From: Arthrobacter gengyunqii
GTDB lineage: Bacteria; Actinomycetota; Actinomycetes; Actinomycetales; Micrococcaceae
Assembly: GCF_023022985.1 (NCBI RefSeq)
Contig: NZ_CP095461.1
Coordinates: forward strand, 3,348,001 to 3,412,000
Direction: 5' to 3'
Length of the DNA stretch: 64,000 bases
Below, one piece after another: positions 8,609 to 17,838 of this stretch (the first letter of the stretch is position 1; every line of letters begins with the position of its first letter). Below the pieces are notes generated by a model. It made no database searches and was not told where the DNA came from. It saw nothing but the letters and a program-made list of their open reading frames with translations. Made by a program: the position numbers and the translations under genes.

Positions 8609-9874
8609 ATGAACACCCTTCCCCCCAACATCGAGGACCTGCGGCTGCGCACCCGGGACTTCATCCGTTCCGTTGTCATCCCGGCCGAGCCAGCCCCGGG
8701 CGAACGACTGTCGGAGGCTGAACGGAACCGGCTGCAGGCAGCAGCCAAGAGTGCCGGGGTGTTCGCACCGCATGTCGCGCCGGAATACGGCGGGCAGGGT
8801 GTTCCACTGCAGTTCTGGTCCCCCATTTTCCAGGAGGCGGGCTACTCACTGATCGGCCCCACGGTGCTCAACTGCCAGGCACCGGATGAGGGCAACATGC
8901 ACATGCTTGAACTCATCGGCACCCCTGCGCAGAAGGAGCAGTATCTGCGTCCCCTCGTCTCCGGTGCTGCGCGTTCCTGCTTTGGAATGACCGAGCCGCA
9001 TCCGGGCGCCGGATCGGATCCGGCCGCGCTGCGGACTTCTGCGGAGAAGGTCGACGGCGGCTGGGTCATCAACGGACACAAGCGGTTCACCAGCGGCGCC
9101 AACAACGCAGCGTTCTGCATTGCCATGGTGCGCACGCCGGCACTCGAGCCCACGGCCGACGGCACATTCCCAGCCGCTCCCGAGGGGGCCACCATGCTGC
9201 TGGTCGACATGGACACCCCGGGCGTGCGGATCGGTGAACAAATCTCCACCATGGACCGGGCCATCGGCGGAGGACACCCGCATCTGCACTTTGAAGATGT
9301 TTTTGTTCCGGACAGCGCCGTACTGGGCACCCCGGGACAAGGGTTCCGGTATGCCCAGGTCCGGCTGGGTCCGGCCCGGCTGACGCACTGCATGCGCTGG
9401 CTCGGACTGGCCCGGCGGGCCATGGACATTGCCCTGGACAGGACCAACACCCGCGAGATTTTCGGCTCCGCCATGCACGAACTCGGCATTGCCCAGGACA
9501 TGCTGGCGCTGAACGTGATGGACCTGGAAACGTCCGATGCGATCATCACTAAAACGGCCGCGCTGCTGCAGGCTGACGCGAAAGCCGGCTCGGCGCTCTC
9601 ATCGGTGGCCAAGGCACACACCTCCGAAGCCGTCTACCGGGTCATCGACCGCTCGCTGCAGCTATGCGGAGGCGACGGCGTTTCCGACCGGCTCCCGCTG
9701 GCGTCCTACCTCAACGAGGTGCGGGCCTTCCGCATCTATGACGGATCCAATGAAACACACAAGTGGGCCATCGCCCGCCGCGCCTCCGCTGCCCGACGGC
9801 GCGAGGTGGAAGCGGGGGCGCCGTTCCAGGCTTCCGTGGACCCTGCCGCATCCTACAGTTCCGCGGAGGGCTAG
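8609..9874 (+). CDS. Acyl-CoA dehydrogenase
   Basis: A 421-residue acyl-CoA dehydrogenase. It shows the CFGMTEPHPGAGSDPAALR flavin/substrate motif near residue 125, FTSGANNA, and the C-terminal RIYDGSNETHKWAIARR region. Combination with an SDR upstream and an ACAD11-like phosphotransferase 3 nt downstream resembles operons for degrading branched or 4-hydroxylated acyl chains. There, the phosphotransferase modifies the hydroxyl before dehydrogenation. That pathway assignment is inference from neighbours; the family itself is clear. Confidence 0.9.
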   Translation: MNTLPPNIEDLRLRTRDFIRSVVIPAEPAPGERLSEAERNRLQAAAKSAGVFAPHVAPEYGGQGVPLQFWSPIFQEAGYSLIGPTVLNCQAPDEGNMHMLELIGTPAQKEQYLRPLVSGAARSCFGMTEPHPGAGSDPAALRTSAEKVDGGWVINGHKRFTSGANNAAFCIAMVRTPALEPTADGTFPAAPEGATMLLVDMDTPGVRIGEQISTMDRAIGGGHPHLHFEDVFVPDSAVLGTPGQGFRYAQVRLGPARLTHCMRWLGLARRAMDIALDRTNTREIFGSAMHELGIAQDMLALNVMDLETSDAIITKTAALLQADAKAGSALSSVAKAHTSEAVYRVIDRSLQLCGGDGVSDRLPLASYLNEVRAFRIYDGSNETHKWAIARRASAARRREVEAGAPFQASVDPAASYSSAEG

Positions 9875-9877
9875 GAA

Positions 9878-10996
9878 ATGTCAATCAGCACAGTTTCCAT
9901 GCATTCCGTTCCGGACGGCAGCGAGGTGGTGTCCACCTCGGCCGAGGCCGCCGTGCTCCCTTCCCCGCCGCTTTTGATCCTGGACGCGGTCACCGAGTTC
10001 CTGGACACCCACAACCTCGGGTCCGGCCCGGTGTCATGGGCGCAGATCGGTGACGGGCAGTCCAACATCACCTACCGACTGGAGCGCGGCGGCGAGGTGT
10101 TTGTGCTCCGCCGCGGCCCGCGCCCGCCCCTGCCCCGGTCAACGCATGACATGGTCCGCGAAGCACGCATCCAGCAGCTTCTGCAGGACCGCGGCATTCC
10201 GGTCCCCGCTGTCCTCGCCGTGTGTGAGGACGAGTCGGTTCTGGGCGTGCCGTTCTACGTGATGACCTTCTTGGACGGGATGGTCATCACCAACGTCATC
10301 CCGGCTGCCCTGAGCTCAGCAGAACAGCGGCTGGCAACCAGCAACGCCGTCGTCGATACCCTGGTCAAGCTCCACGCGGTGGATGTGGCAACCGGTGATC
10401 TGGCGTCCTTCGGGCGTGCCGACGGCTACCTGCGCCGGCAGGTGGAACGTTTTTCCGCACTGTGGGACATCAACACCACCCGTTCCCTGCCGGACGTCGT
10501 CCTGCTGGGGAACTGGCTGGCCGACAATTTGCCCACCAGCCAGCAGGCTTCGGTGCTGCACGGGGATTACCGCCCCGGCAACCTGATGTTCCACCCCGGC
10601 GCTCCGGCACGGGTCACCGCCGTCCTGGACTGGGAGATGGCAGCGGTGGGCGATCCGCTCGCCGATCTCGGCTACCTCACCGCAACCTACGCCGAACCGG
10701 ACAGCCCGCCCAGCCCGCTGGAGCTGACCTCCGTCACGCGCAATCCGGGCTACCTGACGCGGGGGCAGCTGATCTCCCGTTACCAGGACCAAACCAGCCT
10801 GTCCCTGGACGCCCTCCCTTGGTACCAAGCGCTGGCGCTATGGAAAGCCTCTATCTTCTGCGAAGCGATCTACACCAGATGGCTCAAGGGAGAGCGGCCC
10901 AATGACACCCTGTTTGCGCCGTCGCTCGACGCCGGCGTTCCGCAGCTGCTGGACCAGGCACGCGTGTTTGCGGGCCTGTCCCCCGCCCCGCGGTAG
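9878..10996 (+). CDS. ACAD11-like phosphotransferase (APH fold)
   Basis: A 372-residue kinase-like protein of the aminoglycoside-phosphotransferase superfamily. The catalytic loop HGDYRPGNLMFHPG (near residue 228) and metal-binding VLDWEMA are both present, preceded by an N-lobe with FVLRRGPRPP. Its place immediately after an acyl-CoA dehydrogenase mirrors the two domains of animal ACAD11/ACAD10, where the kinase domain acts on 4-hydroxyacyl-CoA. It is therefore more likely a metabolic kinase than an antibiotic resistance enzyme. The start could be either of the two early ATG codons. Confidence 0.84.
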   Translation: MSISTVSMHSVPDGSEVVSTSAEAAVLPSPPLLILDAVTEFLDTHNLGSGPVSWAQIGDGQSNITYRLERGGEVFVLRRGPRPPLPRSTHDMVREARIQQLLQDRGIPVPAVLAVCEDESVLGVPFYVMTFLDGMVITNVIPAALSSAEQRLATSNAVVDTLVKLHAVDVATGDLASFGRADGYLRRQVERFSALWDINTTRSLPDVVLLGNWLADNLPTSQQASVLHGDYRPGNLMFHPGAPARVTAVLDWEMAAVGDPLADLGYLTATYAEPDSPPSPLELTSVTRNPGYLTRGQLISRYQDQTSLSLDALPWYQALALWKASIFCEAIYTRWLKGERPNDTLFAPSLDAGVPQLLDQARVFAGLSPAPR

Positions 10997-11007
10997 GAAA
11001 GTGCCGG

Positions 11008-12042
11008 CTACGGCACGATGACGGCGCGGCCCAGGATCTGGTTGTTCCTGAGTTTTTCGTAGGCCTTGGGAGCGTCTTCCAGGGAGAACACTTCGGTGTG
11101 CACATTGATGCCGCTGGACCGCGCCAGATCGAAGACTTCAATGAGTTCCGGCCGGGTGCCCCAATACGGCGAGCGGATGGACGCCTCCCAGGCCCCTGCC
11201 ATGAGGCCCACCGGGAGCACCCCTGCGCCCACTCCTACCAGCACCTGGTCCCCCTGCGGCCGGATCATGGCCTGGCCCAAATCCATGGTGGCCTGGTTGG
11301 CGACAAAGTCGAACACCACGTTGGCGCCTTCGCCGTGGGTCAGGTCCCGCACCAGCGCCACCGTTCCCTGCTCGGACGGGAAGGTGTAGTGGGCTCCCAC
11401 CTCCGAGGCGAGGTTCAGCTTGTCCTCACTGATGTCCAGGGCAACCACCGTGGCCGGGGTCATCGCGCGCAGCAACTGGACAGCCACGTGCCCCAAACCG
11501 CCCACGCCAATGACCACACAGGTGGCACCGGCATGAAGTTTGTCCAGTGACCCTTTGATCGCGTGATACGGCGTCAGCCCGGCATCCGTCAGCGAAACGT
11601 TCTTCACCGGATCAAGGTCGCCGAGCGGAACCAGATGCCGCGGACTGTCCACGATCATGTATTCCGCCATGGCTCCGGGAGCGCCCAGTCCCGGCGGAGC
11701 AATGCCGTAGCCAGCGGCGTTGGTGCAGTAATTCTCGCTGCCTTTGGAACACTCGTAGCACTGGCCGCAGCCCCATGGTCCGTAGACGGCCACCGATGTT
11801 CCGAGTTCCAGGTGCTCCACGCCGTCGCCCAGCTTGTCCACTATGCCGGCACCTTCATGGCCCAGCGTCTGCGGCCGTCCGTAGACATACTGGTCATCGG
11901 GCAGGCTCATGATGAACTCATCTGAATGGCAGACACCCGCAGCGGTCACCTTGATCCGGACCTGGCCCGGACCGGGCTCGGGAGTGTCGATTTCGACGAC
12001 CTCGGGTGGAGAGCCGATGGTGCGGTATTGAAGGGCTTTCAC
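11008..12042 (-). CDS. Zinc-dependent NAD(P) alcohol dehydrogenase
   Basis: A 344-residue medium-chain dehydrogenase. It has the catalytic zinc ligand region GVCHSDEF, the GHEGAGIV motif, the four-cysteine structural zinc site (CGQCYECSKGSENYC) and a Rossmann GVGGLGHVAVQLL. GTG 12042 is the best start: AAGGAG lies 6 nt upstream and the protein then begins MKALQYRTIG, as usual for the family. The frame extends to 12141 without family similarity. It oxidises primary or secondary alcohols. It converges with the phosphotransferase gene 11 nt away. Confidence 0.9.
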   Translation of the reverse strand: MKALQYRTIGSPPEVVEIDTPEPGPGQVRIKVTAAGVCHSDEFIMSLPDDQYVYGRPQTLGHEGAGIVDKLGDGVEHLELGTSVAVYGPWGCGQCYECSKGSENYCTNAAGYGIAPPGLGAPGAMAEYMIVDSPRHLVPLGDLDPVKNVSLTDAGLTPYHAIKGSLDKLHAGATCVVIGVGGLGHVAVQLLRAMTPATVVALDISEDKLNLASEVGAHYTFPSEQGTVALVRDLTHGEGANVVFDFVANQATMDLGQAMIRPQGDQVLVGVGAGVLPVGLMAGAWEASIRSPYWGTRPELIEVFDLARSSGINVHTEVFSLEDAPKAYEKLRNNQILGRAVIVP

Positions 12043-12140
12043 GTCTTGCTCCTTGTCCCCGCACGACGGCGGATGGCTGCCGGTGCGGAACGGTGAGTGG
12101 ATGTGTCCCCCATAGTGGCATTCCTCCCCCTGCCAAAACA

Positions 12141-12164
12141 CCCCGCCGCCCCGTGACGGCGGGG
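12141..12164 (-). terminator. Intrinsic terminator of the OFA transporter operon
   Basis: The 8-bp arms CCCCGCCG/CGGCGGGG enclose an 8-nt loop. On the minus strand TGTTTT follows. It lies 23 nt after the stop codon of the small MFS partner gene, so it should end that operon. Confidence 0.6.
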
Positions 12165-12187
12165 ACGGGACGGAACTTCCGCCCGGG

Positions 12188-12295
12188 TCAGCCGAAGAGG
12201 GCGGAGGCGCGGGACAGAGTCTGGAAGACTCCGTAGGCCAACGGCACGCCCACGAGCAGCCAGCTCACGGCGATGCGGATACCTGTCTTACTCAT
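12188..12295 (-). CDS. MFS transporter small subunit (35 aa)
   Basis: A 35-residue single-helix membrane peptide with a basic start (MSKTGIRIAV), a hydrophobic core (SWLLVGVPLAYGVFQTL) and an SRASALFG tail. This fits the tiny proteins encoded directly after oxalate/formate-type MFS transporters and known as MFS transporter small subunits. The ATG overlaps the TGA stop of the transporter gene as ATGA, so translation should be coupled and subunits made in step. It is easily missed because of its size. Confidence 0.82.
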   Translation of the reverse strand: MSKTGIRIAVSWLLVGVPLAYGVFQTLSRASALFG

Positions 12296-13707
12296 TTGTA
12301 ATCCTCTTCCAGTTCCGTGGCGTCCGATTTGTCTTTGACTCCGGATTTCTGGTGCTTGGCCGGTTCATGGTGCTTGGAGTCGACCGGGCGCACCATGAGG
12401 TTGGCAATGAAGCCGATCACCAGCAGGGCCACCATGGTCAGCAGTGCGGGCTGGTAGGCCGCGGCGTTCAGTTCCCCCGGTGTCCCCTGGGCATCCAGGA
12501 AGGAGTTCACGATCAGTGGGCCCGCGATGCCTGCGGCGGACCAGGCCGTCAGCAGCCGCCCGTGGATGGCACCCACCTGGAAGGTCCCGAACAGGTCCCG
12601 CAGGTAGGCCGGAACCGTGGCAAAGCCACCGCCGTAGAAGGAAAGGATCACAAAGGCCAGGAGGACGTACAGGATGGTTGACGTGTTCCCGAACAAGGCG
12701 AGCATCAGGTACAGCACGGCTCCTGCGCCCAGATAGACCATGTAGATGCGTTTCCGCCCAATCACGTCGGATGTGGCGGACCAGACAAAGCGCCCGCCCA
12801 TGTTGCCGATGGACAGCAGGCCCACAAAGCCACCGGCGACCGCCGCGCTCACCAGGGAAACGCCGTCGGGCTGGCGGAAGAAGTCCTGGATCATCGGCGC
12901 AGCCTGTTCCAGGATGCCGATTCCGGCGGTGACGTTGCAGAAAAGGACAATCCAGACCAGCCAGAATTGCCGCGTCTTGATGGCGTTCGCCGCTGACACG
13001 TGGGCAGTGGTGACCAGGGCCTTGGACGCCACGGTTTTCGGGTCGAACCCTTCCGGCACCCACCCGTCCGCAGGCACCCGGATGGTGAATGCCCCGTAGA
13101 GCATATAGACGAGATAGATCGCGGCCAGGGTCAGGAAAAGCTTGCCGACGGCGTCGCCAGCGTCCGCTCCGGGAGTTCCGAAGTCGGGATCATAGAAAGT
13201 CAGCAGTGCAGAGGAGAGCGGGCTGGCGATGAGGGCTCCGCCGCCGAATCCCATGATGGCCATCCCGGTGGCCAGGCCCGGACGGTCGGGGAACCATTTG
13301 ATCAGGGTGGAGACCGGAGAAATGTAGCCGATGCCCAGGCCGATGCCGCCGATGAAGCCGTAACCGAGGTAAAGCAGCCAGAGCTGGTTGGTGAAGATGC
13401 CGAGCGCGCCCACCAGGAAGCCTCCGACCCAGAAGACGGCCGAGACGAACATGGCCTTGCGCGGCCCGTTCCGGTCGACCCAGGTCCCCATGACTGCGGC
13501 GGACAGGCCCAGCATCACAATCGCGACCGAGAAGATGATGCCGATCTGGGTCAGGCTGGCGTCGAAATGCTCCACGAGCGCGTTCTTGTAGACACTCGTG
13601 GCATACACCTGGCCGATGCACAGATGGACGGCCAGCGCCGCGGGAGGTATGAGCCACCGGTTGAATCCCGGCGGGGCGATGGTGTGTTCACGGTCGAGCC
13701 AGCTCAT
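12292..13707 (-). CDS. OFA-family MFS transporter
   Basis: A 471-residue twelve-helix transporter. It has the MFS signature between helices 2 and 3 (GTWVDRNGPRKAMFVSA) and the conserved IGYISPVSTLIKWFPDRPGLATGMAIMGFGGGALI stretch found in oxalate:formate antiporter family members. A long cytoplasmic loop follows helix 6, and the C-terminus is charged (KHHEPAKHQK...EEDYK). It probably moves a small mono- or dicarboxylate. ATG 13707 follows GGGAG; the upstream 41 codons of open frame lack family features. It is coupled by ATGA to a small partner gene. Confidence 0.9.
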   Translation of the reverse strand: MSWLDREHTIAPPGFNRWLIPPAALAVHLCIGQVYATSVYKNALVEHFDASLTQIGIIFSVAIVMLGLSAAVMGTWVDRNGPRKAMFVSAVFWVGGFLVGALGIFTNQLWLLYLGYGFIGGIGLGIGYISPVSTLIKWFPDRPGLATGMAIMGFGGGALIASPLSSALLTFYDPDFGTPGADAGDAVGKLFLTLAAIYLVYMLYGAFTIRVPADGWVPEGFDPKTVASKALVTTAHVSAANAIKTRQFWLVWIVLFCNVTAGIGILEQAAPMIQDFFRQPDGVSLVSAAVAGGFVGLLSIGNMGGRFVWSATSDVIGRKRIYMVYLGAGAVLYLMLALFGNTSTILYVLLAFVILSFYGGGFATVPAYLRDLFGTFQVGAIHGRLLTAWSAAGIAGPLIVNSFLDAQGTPGELNAAAYQPALLTMVALLVIGFIANLMVRPVDSKHHEPAKHQKSGVKDKSDATELEEDYK

Positions 13708-14035
13708 CCATAACTCCCTTGTAATGCTGAAGCACGTGCATAACTGTGTGCCAGCCAGCATTCCCCATGTCGATCCAAGGGAGCAGGCGACACGCCGCGG
13801 ATACTTATCCGACCGGGCCAAGAACCGCAACCTACTCGTCAGTAAGTTTTTTCCCCAAATCCCTTGCTTTGTTACCGGACAGTAAGTTAGATGTAACAGA
13901 CATCACACTTGTGTCGGGGGAATTCGTCATCAGAGCAGAGGCGCTTTCGGTCCGGCACGACCGAAAGCGGGAGCCCACAGGCACCCCTCGCTGCCCTCCG
14001 GTTATCGGACCGGCTTATGACACGAAGGAATTTCA
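13708..14035. other. Divergent intergenic region, 328 bp
   Basis: No gene is seen between the MFS transporter and the giant heptad-repeat gene. The region is AT-richer in its middle and carries two copies of CAGTAAGTT exactly 40 bp apart (13840 and 13880). An 11-bp hairpin (13942-13969, CGCTTTCGGTC arms) lies in the presumed leader of the repeat gene. GAAGGA lies just before ATG 14036. The repeats may be operators for a shared regulator. Confidence 0.5.
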
Positions 14036-16915
14036 ATGACGAGTTCTCCGTCCGGACGGGTCAGTCCCCGGCCGCACACACTTCTGACAGCTCTTCTGGC
14101 CTTGTTCCTCATCCTCCTTCTGGCCTTCTTTGTGCTGTTCTCCAGCAAGGTTGCAGCGGGGGCAACCCAGCTCAGTGAAGGTGCCGTGCGCGCCTCCACC
14201 GGTGCCGGAGATTTGAAAGAGGGAGCAGCAAAAGCCCAGACAGGTGCTGACAAGGTTGCCGCCGGCAGCGAGAAGGTCGACGCCGGTGCCAACACCCTGG
14301 CGAAGGGCATCGCCAACGCGAAGACCGGGGCTACGTCGTTGAAGGACGGCGCCGTATCCCTCGACGAAGGCGCGGTGAAGCTTCAGACCGGTGCTATTTC
14401 CGCTGCTGAAGGCGCGTTGAAGATCGCCACCGGAGCAGGCACGGCCAATGCCGGGGCGGGACAGCTCGCCAACGGCGGCATCCAGCTCCGCGACGGCGCA
14501 GTTCGTGCCTCCGACGGCGCGCAGCAGCTTGCCGCCGGCTCGGGGGAACTGAACAAGGGTGCGTTGACCGCTGCTGACGGTGCCGGCTCGATTAACGCCG
14601 GTGCGGCAAAGCTCAACGACGGCGGAATCGCGCTTCGCAACGGCGCCGGACAGATTGTGGGCGGAGCCAAGGCGCTGAACGACGGCGGTAACAAGCTCCG
14701 CGACGGCGCCGAGGCAGCCAATACGGGAGCGGGACAGCTGGCCACCGGCGCAAAGGATCTCAATGCGGGGGCTCTTGCAGCCAAGGACGGTGCCGACCAG
14801 CTGACCGCGGGGGCCGGAAATGCCAAAGACGGAGCCGACAAGGTCTCCGCCGGTGCTGGCGCCATCGCGGACGGCGCATCGGGACTCAACAAAGGCAGCG
14901 TCGAGCTGGAAATCGGGGCAGAGGAAGTGAACACCGGAGCCCAGGAACTGGCTGCCGGAACCACGACCTTGAACACCGGGGCAAAGACGGCCAAGGACGG
15001 CGCCGCTGGTCTGGCCGAGGGTGCCGTCCAGGTCAATGCAGGTGTTTCCAAGCTGGCCAAGGGTGCAGGTGATCTCCGGGTTGGCGCAGTGACCCTTTAT
15101 GAAGGAACCGGAGCTGCAGTTCAGGGCACCAAGGATCTCGTGGCTGGCGCCGATCGGGTAAATGCCGGAGCTTCTGCTCTCGGGGACGGGGTCGACAGCG
15201 CCGCAGCAGGTTCAACCGAGCTGGCAGCGGGCGCCCGGAACCTCTCCAACGGCATCAATGCCCTGGTCAACGGCGGACCTCTGCTGCGGGATGGCGCTGC
15301 GGAACTCGCAGCCGGGATTCCCCTGGTCAATGACGGTGCAGCCCGCCTGACATCCACCGCAGACACAGTGGCAGGCGGCGCGTCCAGCGCGTCCGCTGCG
15401 GCAGCAAAGATGGTGGCCCAGCTGCAGCAGCTGCAGCAGGATGCACCGTCGCTGACCGAGGCTCAGCTGGCTGACCGCCTGGCTGCCGTCACGGCACAGG
15501 CGCAGGGAACCAAAGCCGGCGTCGACGGCATCGCCGCAGGTGCCACCGACTTCAGCAATGCCTACAACACCCAGCTCAAGGACGGGCTGGAGCAGGTTCG
15601 TGCCGGCGCCGTGGATGCGGGTGCAGGCGCAGCGGCCGTGGCTGCCGGAGTCCCCGGCGTACGGGACGGCGGAATGCAGGTTGCCGCCGGAGCTGAGGCG
15701 CTCAACAGCGGCATTATCAACATCAAGGCCGGTTTCGACGGCCAGGGCACGGCAGAGGAGCCGGGCCTGCGCAAGGGCGCCAAGGGCGTGGCAGACGGTG
15801 CCGCAGCTCTTGCCTCCGGTTCCCTGCAGCTGCAGGGCGGGGCTCAGCAGGTTGTCGACGGAGTCGGTGCCCTTGAAACCGGCATCGCGGAACTGGCCGC
15901 AGGAACCGGCGCTTTGGAGGCAGGATCCGCAGATCTGGCTGACGGCAACGCCCAACTGGCCGCCGGTGCCGAACAGCTGGACACCGGCGCCAAGAGCCTC
16001 GCCGCCGGAACACCCTCACTGTTCGCCGGTGCAGGAAAACTCGCAGCAGGTGCAGAAGAGCTGAACGCCGGCGCAACTAACCTCAACAAGGGAGCATCAG
16101 ACCTCTCCACCGGACTTGCCACGCTGCGCAGCGGAGCAGGAAGCCTGGCCGCCGGCAACGGGACCATCGCTGACGGGGCGGGCAAGTTGAACGCCGGCGC
16201 AACCGCTCTGGCCACGGGCACAAAGGCTCTGGAGACAGGCGCCGCCCAGCTGGCCACCGGCGCGGGAGTGCTCACCACGGGCGCTGAAACGCTTTACGCC
16301 GGAACCGGGGAACTCTCCACCGGTCTGGGTACGCTTCGTGCAGGCGCCGACACTCTGGCAGCAGGCAACGGTGCTATTGCAGAGGGCGCCAACAAGCTCA
16401 ATGCCGGTGCATCCGAGCTGGCCGCCAAGACACCGGAACTGGTTGCCGGTGCAGACAAGCTCGCCACCGGCGCGCAGACACTCTCCACCGGTCTGGGCAC
16501 CCTTGAGACCGGCGCAGTCACGCTCTCGGAAGGAAACGACAAACTGGCCACCGGGGCAACCACCCTGGCGGAAGGCACGAGCAAGCTGGTCTCCGGCAGC
16601 GGCTCGCTCGCAGACGGCACCGTCAAGCTTGATGAGGGCGGCAAGACGCTCACCGCCGGAACGGGTGACCTGAAGACCGGCGCCGCCGAGCTGGCCGAAG
16701 GCAACACCAAGCTGGCGGAGGGCACCACAACCCTCGCCGACGGCAACGGGGAAATCTCCGAAGGTGCTGACACGATGCGGGCCAGCACCACGGCCATGAC
16801 TCCCGGTCAAATCGTTACTTCCCCGATGGTCCTGGCAGTGCTCATCCCGCTGCTTCTGCTCCTGATTCCGGCGATCATGCTGGTTGCCGGCCGCTCACGC
16901 GAGTCACAGCACTAG
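14036..16915 (+). CDS. Giant xxxLxxG heptad-repeat membrane-anchored protein (959 aa)
   Basis: Residues 1-13 are polar and basic, 14-36 form a membrane segment, and 920-948 form another before a basic tail. Between them are 112 seven-residue repeats of the form G-A-x-x-L-x-x: 57 without interruption (residues 42-440), 7 (517-565) and 48 (581-916). Two breaks interrupt the array: a Gln/Ala-rich stretch (441-516) and a short insert (566-580). This heptad is known from YhgE/Pip-type and some MmpL-associated proteins, but here it makes up almost the whole protein and no YhgE domain is visible. Most likely the repeat domain lies outside the membrane, tethered at both ends. Function is unknown. A strong terminator follows, so it is probably monocistronic. 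Confidence 0.85.
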   Translation: MTSSPSGRVSPRPHTLLTALLALFLILLLAFFVLFSSKVAAGATQLSEGAVRASTGAGDLKEGAAKAQTGADKVAAGSEKVDAGANTLAKGIANAKTGATSLKDGAVSLDEGAVKLQTGAISAAEGALKIATGAGTANAGAGQLANGGIQLRDGAVRASDGAQQLAAGSGELNKGALTAADGAGSINAGAAKLNDGGIALRNGAGQIVGGAKALNDGGNKLRDGAEAANTGAGQLATGAKDLNAGALAAKDGADQLTAGAGNAKDGADKVSAGAGAIADGASGLNKGSVELEIGAEEVNTGAQELAAGTTTLNTGAKTAKDGAAGLAEGAVQVNAGVSKLAKGAGDLRVGAVTLYEGTGAAVQGTKDLVAGADRVNAGASALGDGVDSAAAGSTELAAGARNLSNGINALVNGGPLLRDGAAELAAGIPLVNDGAARLTSTADTVAGGASSASAAAAKMVAQLQQLQQDAPSLTEAQLADRLAAVTAQAQGTKAGVDGIAAGATDFSNAYNTQLKDGLEQVRAGAVDAGAGAAAVAAGVPGVRDGGMQVAAGAEALNSGIINIKAGFDGQGTAEEPGLRKGAKGVADGAAALASGSLQLQGGAQQVVDGVGALETGIAELAAGTGALEAGSADLADGNAQLAAGAEQLDTGAKSLAAGTPSLFAGAGKLAAGAEELNAGATNLNKGASDLSTGLATLRSGAGSLAAGNGTIADGAGKLNAGATALATGTKALETGAAQLATGAGVLTTGAETLYAGTGELSTGLGTLRAGADTLAAGNGAIAEGANKLNAGASELAAKTPELVAGADKLATGAQTLSTGLGTLETGAVTLSEGNDKLATGATTLAEGTSKLVSGSGSLADGTVKLDEGGKTLTAGTGDLKTGAAELAEGNTKLAEGTTTLADGNGEISEGADTMRASTTAMTPGQIVTSPMVLAVLIPLLLLLIPAIMLVAGRSRESQH

Positions 16916-16936
16916 AAGCACAAGCACTTCCCTCCG

Positions 16937-16977
16937 AAAGGGCGGAGCCGCATAAGCGGCTCCGCCCTTTCTTTTTG
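16937..16977 (+). terminator. Strong intrinsic terminator
   Basis: The 15-bp arms AAAGGGCGGAGCCGC and complement enclose the loop ATAA and are followed by CTTTTTG. It lies 22 nt after the heptad-repeat gene. Its 5' A-tract may let it also act on the convergent IclR gene. Confidence 0.88.
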
Positions 16978-17004
16978 CACAACCCCTGCAGCGGGCGCAG
17001 CGGG

Positions 17005-17772
17005 TCAACCGTGGCTCTGGCCGTTGAACTCCTGGGAAATGGATGCAGCGGCAGACCGCAGCAGGGGAACCGCTCGTTTGGCAAAACCTGCATCCACCCG
17101 GGAAATGGGTCCGGAAACGGAAACGGCAGTCGGGGTGGGAGCATCCGGCACCGCAATGGCAAAGCAGCGCACCCCCAGCTCCTGTTCCTGCTCATCGATG
17201 GCATATCCGCGCTTACGGATCCGCTGCAGTTCGGCCAGCAACTCGTCAACGGTCCCGATGGTCTTGTCGGTGGGGGTCGGCATCCCGCTGCGGGCAACTA
17301 TGTCTCGCACTCTGTCATCCGGCAGTTGCGCCAGGATCGCTTTGCCGACGCCGGTGGCATGGGGATGCACCCGGCGCCCCACCTCGGTGAACATCCGCAT
17401 CGAATGCGGGGACGGGACCTGCGCCAGATAAACCACCATGTCCGAATCCAGCACCGCGATGTTGGCGGTCTCTCCAAGTTCATCGACGAGCGTCTTGAGC
17501 TGGGGCAGGGCAAGGGATCCCAGTTGTTTGACGGCCCCCTCCCCCAGCGGGATGAGGCGCGGGCCCAGGGTATAGCGCCGGTTGGGCAGCTGCCGGGCAT
17601 ATCCGAGGGACACCAGGGTGCGGAGCAGCCGGTGGATAGTGGGAAGCGGCAGATCGGTCGAAGCAGCGAGTTCGCTGAGCGTTACGGCACCGCCGGCATC
17701 AGTAATGATTTCCAGCAGTTCAAAAACGCGTTCGACTGACTGCACGCCGGAACCGGCGGCCTTTCCGGCCAT
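17005..17772 (-). CDS. IclR-family transcriptional regulator
   Basis: A 255-residue regulator. The N-terminal winged helix (VERVFELLEIITDAGGAVTLSELAASTDLPLPTIHRLLRTL) is followed by the IclR effector domain, with VHPHATGVGKAILA and the RGYAIDEQEQELGVRCFAIAV region that lines the ligand site. ATG 17772 is preceded by GGAAGG at good distance; an in-frame TTG five codons upstream overlaps that site and is unlikely. IclR proteins usually control aromatic, glyoxylate or sugar-acid catabolism. Its target here is not evident. Confidence 0.9.
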   Translation of the reverse strand: MAGKAAGSGVQSVERVFELLEIITDAGGAVTLSELAASTDLPLPTIHRLLRTLVSLGYARQLPNRRYTLGPRLIPLGEGAVKQLGSLALPQLKTLVDELGETANIAVLDSDMVVYLAQVPSPHSMRMFTEVGRRVHPHATGVGKAILAQLPDDRVRDIVARSGMPTPTDKTIGTVDELLAELQRIRKRGYAIDEQEQELGVRCFAIAVPDAPTPTAVSVSGPISRVDAGFAKRAVPLLRSAAASISQEFNGQSHG

Positions 17773-17838
17773 GAGTTTTCCTTCCAAGAATTTCCTGCAA
17801 ACTTTATCGCATGGCGGAAATTATCTTTTACGGAGGGG

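Noticed and set aside
14159..16783. Regular 21-bp repeats considered as a CRISPR array or satellite
   Set aside because: The period is 21 bp in one open frame and encodes heptads with synonymous variation; there are no constant repeats with unique spacers.
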